A stretch of 9,015 bases of DNA from Syntrophomonadaceae bacterium (lineage in GTDB: Bacteria; Bacillota_D; Dethiobacteria; DTU022). The translations under genes were made by a program, and so were the position numbers. Within the stretch, counting starts at the first letter, position 1. Each line of letters starts with the position of its first letter. The DNA lies in the NCBI GenBank assembly GCA_003564505.1, contig PXFD01000141.1:1-9015 (forward strand), read 5' to 3'. Under the pieces are notes generated by a model that worked only from the letters and a program-made list of their open reading frames with translations, had not been told where the DNA came from and did no database searches. Below, in pieces: positions 5,287-9,015 of the stretch.

Positions 5287-7605
5287 TTAACTGATCTGTA
5301 ATTCCCGGACTTCGCCGCTATAGATTTTCGGTCGAAAAGCTTCGCTTATTTCACCCTTGGAGCTGAAGTATAGGACCTGCCAGCCTTCAGCAGCTATCGA
5401 GTCAAGCATGGAAAGAAGTTCACTTAACCTTTCCGGATCCGCTTTAATAAAGGGATCATCCAGGATAAAGAACCCCTTTTCACCTTCCAGCAGTTTTTCA
5501 CCCAGGGCCAGTCTGATAGAAAAATATAACTGGTCATAAGCTCCGCCGGAAAGCTGGGCAGCATCAAGCTCGACCCCGTCGCTGCGAACAGTTTTAATCC
5601 TGTTTTCACCGCTCCTGAAAACAACTTCTTTATAGCGGCCTGCAGTTATTCTACAAAAGTATTTGCTGACAGGGCTTTCATAACCGAAAAGAGCAGTTAC
5701 CTTCTCTTCTTCTTCCTTTTCGATAGTACCGAGTATATCAAGCACAATTAGAGCACAACCCCTGTTTTCCTCCTGCTTCTGAAGCCAGTCTTCTATCTTT
5801 ATCAGAATTACTTCCAGATCATAGGTTGTCTGGCAGGGCAAGCTTTTAACTCCATTACCGGAAAGAATCAAATTTGCTTCTTTTTCAAGGTCCCGCAGTT
5901 GTGTTGAGCGATCTTGCATTTTTTCAGCCAGCTCTTTTATTTGCTGCTCCAATTCCTCCTTTTCGCGGACCAAACGGTTATATTCCACCTGGTCGAAAGT
6001 ATAGTTCTCAGCTGCATTAGCATAGATCTTTAACCGGTCAAGCTCTTCTTTCCAGTAATCAAGGTGGGCTTGAACATAGGAATCGCTGCCTGCATTACCA
6101 AAATGACTGTTAAGTATCCCCATTTGTCTTTCCACTTCTGTTTCAAGTTGCTGTTTACGCTCTAATATTTCCCTGTAGTTATCAAGACTATCCAGGCCCA
6201 ACTTGCTTTTTAAGTTATTAATCTTATCTTCTGCAGCCTTTATTTTTATTTTTTTATCTTCCTGCACCCCCTGCAGGCGTTCCTGTTCTTTACGCTGCCA
6301 TTCTAATTCATTTTCCAGTTCAACCTGCATATTTTCTTTCAATGATAGATCTTTTTGCAGGGAGCTGATCCTTTTTTGCAAGGAATCGATATTGTCTGCA
6401 GGCAGGCCAAGTTTCTCTGCCTGGGAGCAGAGTCGCTTTTCCAGGGCTGCCAGACGGCCTTTCTTTTTTAAATACCAAAATTTATTTCCAGTTAAAACAA
6501 CAGCGGCCAGAAATGAGACAGCAAGAACAGGCAGAAGCCACCAGGTATCCCTGATGACAATTCCGGCCAGGCTTAAAATAAAGGCAAGAGCGCTCATCAT
6601 TAAGGCCCGGTTATAGATAGGTTCTTGAACAAGGATCTGCTCTTTGCTCAATGCCTGCTTTGCCTGGTTATAATCGGCCAGACCAGGCTCCAGCTTTTCC
6701 GCTGATCTCACATCCTGCTCCACCCTTTTTAAAGCTTCCTGCTTATCATTATACTTTTGGCGCAAATTCTGTATCATAGATTTTTGTTCATTAATTTGCC
6801 TCTCAATATTTTTCAATTCATTGTAAAAATAATCAAGCTCTGAAAGCGTTTTTTGCCATGTTTCATATTCATACCGGGAATAAGGGCTCAGTTTTTCTGC
6901 CTCTGCTCTAACTGATTCCAGCCGGGTCAGCGCAGCAGCGCCTTTTTCATAGATCTCCCTGTTTTGCGCTTCACGATATGAATTTATTTTTTCCGCTGTT
7001 TCGCGATCTTTTAACTCAAGCTCCGCCAGCTCTTCTTCAAAACCTGTAAAATCCTCGGCCCGCAGCTGATTTAAAAGTATTTCCGCTTTATCTTTCAAGG
7101 CAGAAGCACTGTTAATTTTATCCTTCAACTTAACGGGAGCAGTGTTCTGATAACTACCACCTTCGGTTATACCGCCGAGATCTAGCACTACACTTTTCAG
7201 TTTCTCAATTTCACCCGTCCGCAGGCCTTTCAGACGGCTGGTAAAATCGCGATAAAAAGAGCCCTCATCACTAATAGAAAGGTCACTATCCCTGATCACA
7301 AAAATATTGGCAAACAGATCTGGAGTAAACCCAAAGTGCTGATCGAAAGTGCCTGCTTCCGGAAATTTTATTTCCCTTTGAGAACTGTCTGCCAAAACCA
7401 GGTAGCCTTCAGGATTTTCTTCTACCCTTTTTATTCCTTTAAATCTCTTCAGGTTTTTTTTGAAGAGCATCTTTAAAAGAGCATCGATTGTCAGGGTTTT
7501 TCCCTCTTCATTAGAAGCATAAATAAGGTTAAATAAGCCCGGTTCCTTGATGCCGCTATCGGAGAGGGGACCATATCGCCTGATGCCATATTCTTTAATA
7601 TTCAC
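5287..7605 (-). CDS. yhaN: YhaN-like (SbcE) SMC/Rad50-type ATPase with internal membrane hairpin
   Basis: This 772-residue ATPase is of the SbcC/Rad50 type and most like Bacillus YhaN, reported as SbcE, a DNA double-strand-break repair factor. The N-terminal Walker A region is IYASNEEGKT (28-37), in which Ala30 replaces the usual first Gly. Long coiled coils (about 170-330 and 375-600) flank two hydrophobic helices at about 335-352 and 357-374. The C-terminal head has the signature LSGG (685-688) and Walker B FFILDDPF with Asp716-Asp717. The usual switch histidine position reads YFSSKGE. There is no CxxC zinc hook. It is shorter than the roughly 960 residues I recall for B. subtilis YhaN. The start is GTG at 7605, overlapping the yhaO stop by one base (TAGTG), with AGGGGTGA as SD. 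That indicates translational coupling, so a YhaO-YhaN complex is expected. Confidence 0.88.
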   Translation of the reverse strand: MNIKEYGIRRYGPLSDSGIKEPGLFNLIYASNEEGKTLTIDALLKMLFKKNLKRFKGIKRVEENPEGYLVLADSSQREIKFPEAGTFDQHFGFTPDLFANIFVIRDSDLSISDEGSFYRDFTSRLKGLRTGEIEKLKSVVLDLGGITEGGSYQNTAPVKLKDKINSASALKDKAEILLNQLRAEDFTGFEEELAELELKDRETAEKINSYREAQNREIYEKGAAALTRLESVRAEAEKLSPYSRYEYETWQKTLSELDYFYNELKNIERQINEQKSMIQNLRQKYNDKQEALKRVEQDVRSAEKLEPGLADYNQAKQALSKEQILVQEPIYNRALMMSALAFILSLAGIVIRDTWWLLPVLAVSFLAAVVLTGNKFWYLKKKGRLAALEKRLCSQAEKLGLPADNIDSLQKRISSLQKDLSLKENMQVELENELEWQRKEQERLQGVQEDKKIKIKAAEDKINNLKSKLGLDSLDNYREILERKQQLETEVERQMGILNSHFGNAGSDSYVQAHLDYWKEELDRLKIYANAAENYTFDQVEYNRLVREKEELEQQIKELAEKMQDRSTQLRDLEKEANLILSGNGVKSLPCQTTYDLEVILIKIEDWLQKQEENRGCALIVLDILGTIEKEEEEKVTALFGYESPVSKYFCRITAGRYKEVVFRSGENRIKTVRSDGVELDAAQLSGGAYDQLYFSIRLALGEKLLEGEKGFFILDDPFIKADPERLSELLSMLDSIAAEGWQVLYFSSKGEISEAFRPKIYSGEVRELQIS

Positions 7606-8666
7606 TATTTCACCCCTCTGAAAGCATTTATCAGCATCTTCTCGGCTTTCTCCTGCTGATCCCGGGTGTAATCTGTGAGAGATAGTTTTTCACGAAACTT
7701 TTTAAATAAATCGTCTTCCAGGATATGCTGTACATCTTCGAACTCAATCATTAATTCGTCAACCATGTAATTATCCATTCCTGACTTAAATGCATTAACC
7801 AGTTCATTCTCACTTAATCCCAAGGATGCACCGTTGAAATATCCGCTGATCGATAGAATTATTTTTGCCCGGGGATGCAATCCCTGCAAGCTTAGTTCAA
7901 GCTGTTCAAGAGGGTTTCTATCGCTGAATGGATCAAGATTTAAAGACAGTTTTTCATAGTGAACAGTGTTGAGAGTTATTTCAGAAGTATTTCCATTGGG
8001 ATCTACAAGGTTGACTTTACGAATCCCTATTTCTCTCCTGGTTACTGCTGAAGGGGAACCTGGATAAACGAACAGCCCTCCGCCGGGCAGATTCCAGGCA
8101 GCGTATCTTGAATGAAAATGACCGGCCAGGACATGCCTGACGGGCAGACCTGCGAAATAGGATAGTTTCGCAGGCATATACCTTTGATCACCTTCATTCC
8201 CCATGTCTTCCGGTGAAAAGTAAGCGTCTAAAAGCTCACCATGAAATAGCAAGTAGTTAATGCGATTCGGATCCATCCTCGCTCCTAAATCTTTAAGACG
8301 CCTTACTGTTTTCTCAGCGCTTAAACTTTCATAAGGCAGGCCCCAGATTACTACCTCTCCGGCTTCCACAGGCTCTTCCCAGTTACTAAGGACAGAAACA
8401 TTATCCCCAAAATAAAGTCCGCTGCGATAAGCCTTGTAATCATGATTGCCGGGTAAAATCACCGTCTGAAAACTTCCGCTGCCGATTGCAGATCGCAGCC
8501 TGTTTCTTAACTTTTCCGCTTCCAGGCCATGATTAAAAAGGTCGCCGGATATAACCAGGGCATCAACTTTATGCTCCTGTGCAGTTCTGATCAGCTCATC
8601 AAATGCTGACCAGCGCTCTTCATGTTTTTCATCCAGGTGCAAATCAGCAGTATGCAAAATAGTCAC
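7605..8666 (-). CDS. yhaO: YhaO-like metallophosphoesterase, SbcD/Mre11-type DNA nuclease
   Basis: This is a 353-residue calcineurin-like phosphoesterase of the SbcD/Mre11 type. All metal motifs are present: DLH (Asp8, His10), GD (41-42), GNHD (73-76), His142 in LLFHGEL and GHFH (182-185). A 150-residue C-terminal part follows, expected to contact the ATPase partner. Family members are Mn-dependent nucleases acting on DNA ends. The pairing with an SbcC-like gene overlapping by one base supports that role. It is closer to YhaO than to SbcD because its partner is YhaN-like. I choose GTG at 8666, which gives MTILHTADLHLD and has AGGAG (8678-8674) 7 bases upstream. The ATG at 8681 adds five residues (MRRII), but that ATG runs directly into the SD itself. 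Confidence 0.9.
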   Translation of the reverse strand: MTILHTADLHLDEKHEERWSAFDELIRTAQEHKVDALVISGDLFNHGLEAEKLRNRLRSAIGSGSFQTVILPGNHDYKAYRSGLYFGDNVSVLSNWEEPVEAGEVVIWGLPYESLSAEKTVRRLKDLGARMDPNRINYLLFHGELLDAYFSPEDMGNEGDQRYMPAKLSYFAGLPVRHVLAGHFHSRYAAWNLPGGGLFVYPGSPSAVTRREIGIRKVNLVDPNGNTSEITLNTVHYEKLSLNLDPFSDRNPLEQLELSLQGLHPRAKIILSISGYFNGASLGLSENELVNAFKSGMDNYMVDELMIEFEDVQHILEDDLFKKFREKLSLTDYTRDQQEKAEKMLINAFRGVK

Positions 8667-8673
8667 TATGATT

Positions 8674-8678
8674 CTCCT
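8674..8678 (-). promoter_or_regulatory. Ribosome binding site deciding the yhaO start
   Basis: On the minus strand the run ATGAGGAGA contains AGGAG 7 bases before GTG (8666). The ATG at 8681-8679 immediately precedes the SD and has no SD of its own; what lies upstream of it is the arm of a stable hairpin. The GTG also gives the usual SbcD-family N-terminus. Confidence 0.7.
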
Positions 8679-8683
8679 CATGT

Positions 8684-8720
8684 GAAAGGGGCGATGCTTT
8701 GGTCGCCCCTTTCATTTTAT
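8684..8720 (+). terminator. Strong 11-base-pair hairpin before yhaO, terminator-like on the plus strand
   Basis: GAAAGGGGCGA (8684-8694) pairs perfectly with TCGCCCCTTTC (8703-8713) across an 8-base loop. The plus-strand tail is ATTTTAT, moderately U-rich. In minus-strand RNA the stem ends 5 bases before the yhaO SD and is followed by ACATGAGG, so it cannot act as an intrinsic terminator for the upstream minus-strand gene. No plus-strand gene precedes it. It may stop antisense RNA, stabilise the yhaO 5' end or affect its translation. Confidence 0.6.
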
Positions 8721-8721
8721 A
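8716..8721 (-). promoter_or_regulatory. Possible -10 box for yhaO-yhaN
   Basis: TATAAA on the minus strand, with AAAACT at the -35 position (8744-8739), makes only a weak promoter. If it is used, the RNA would begin at about the base of the 11-pair hairpin, giving a structured 5' end. Read-through from the gene upstream is the alternative. Confidence 0.3.
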
Positions 8722-8742
8722 CTTAAATTATTTGCATTAGTT

Positions 8743-9015
8743 TTACTGAATCCTGGGTTTTTTCAGGTATTGATCGCCTTTTAAGCCAAAAACGGTAAGT
8801 ATAACCCCGAAGATCGCCATTCCTATGGCAGCATCCCTGAAGCGATTAAATGCCGTTTGAATATAAAGATCCATCGATGGCCCGACAAAACGAACTATAC
8901 TTTCCGCTGTAGATATGAAAACAATAACCAGTAATACGGTAATGGCCAGGGCTAACACTCCCGGCCCAAGAAAAACTCTGAATTTGTGATCAATAAAATA
9001 TAAAAATATCAGCAT
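8743..9015 (-). CDS. Small two-helix membrane protein of unknown function (5' end may lie outside window)
   Basis: I do not recognise this protein. The visible 90 residues have two hydrophobic segments, about 14-37 (GPGVLALAITVLLVIVF core) and 61-78 (DAAIGMAIFGVILTVFGL), joined by a polar loop with RFVGPSMDLYIQTAFNRFRD. A basic tail, LKGDQYLKKPRIQ, follows. The stop is TAA at 8745-8743. The first Met codon coincides exactly with the window edge, so neither an SD nor an upstream extension can be judged. The gene reads in the same direction as yhaO, 76 bases away, with a hairpin between them. It could belong to the same transcript. Confidence 0.6.
   Translation of the reverse strand: MLIFLYFIDHKFRVFLGPGVLALAITVLLVIVFISTAESIVRFVGPSMDLYIQTAFNRFRDAAIGMAIFGVILTVFGLKGDQYLKKPRIQ

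Noticed and set aside
5287..8666. Calling the pair SbcC-SbcD
   Set aside because: The ATPase is much shorter than typical SbcC, lacks the zinc hook and has a membrane hairpin, which fits YhaN. The partner nuclease is therefore called YhaO-like.
1..9015. CRISPR arrays, insertion sequences, prophage or defence islands
   Set aside because: No spaced direct repeats, terminal inverted repeats, transposase or phage-like genes were seen. The longest direct repeat noted was the 7-base GGCAAAC at 3405 and 3454, which is within chance.

Overview
The window looks like chromosome from an anaerobic, low-to-mid GC Firmicute (Clostridia or a relative). The reasons are the paired selenocysteine genes selA and selB, a stand-alone molbindin, a flavoredoxin-type flavin reductase, a Bacillus-like yhaO-yhaN pair, strong AGGAGG-type Shine-Dalgarno (SD) sites and frequent GTG/TTG starts. 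No species can be named from the sequence. There are no mobile elements, CRISPR arrays, rRNAs or tRNAs.

Layout. All genes but one are on the minus strand. (1) Bases 1-3260 hold a selA-selB operon. SelA (PLP enzyme) makes Sec-tRNA(Sec), and SelB (GTPase elongation factor) delivers it to UGA codons. selB runs off the left edge. A good extended -10 promoter lies about 110 bases upstream of selA, and the leader carries a small hairpin and an anti-SD segment. The gene-free stretch 3267-3577 separates this operon from the next. (2) Bases 3578-4889 hold a two-gene operon: a YhfI-like metallo-beta-lactamase-fold hydrolase followed by a flavin reductase. (3) Bases 4995-5204 on the plus strand hold a 69-residue Mop/TOBE molybdate-binding protein, with a clear intrinsic terminator at 5241-5268. 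It is divergent from the hydrolase operon and their candidate -10 boxes overlap. (4) Bases 5287-8666 hold yhaO and yhaN, which overlap by one base. They encode an SbcD-like nuclease and an SbcC/Rad50-like ATPase with a membrane hairpin in its coiled coil instead of a zinc hook. (5) At the right edge is a small two-helix membrane protein of unknown function.

How the genes fit together. Selenocysteine synthesis and decoding sit near a molybdate/tungstate-binding protein. Both elements are used by Sec-containing formate dehydrogenases, although none is encoded here. yhaO and yhaN should form one nuclease-ATPase complex acting on DNA ends, probably at the membrane. The hydrolase and flavin reductase are co-transcribed, but their shared pathway is not evident.

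Points for a second look: a hairpin that encloses the TTG start of selB just after the UGA stop of selA; terminator-like hairpins at the 5' ends of selA and yhaO whose U-rich tails point antisense to the genes; the membrane-inserted YhaN with altered Walker A and a missing switch histidine; and three genes where a tempting ATG sits on or against the SD and a later codon is the better start.
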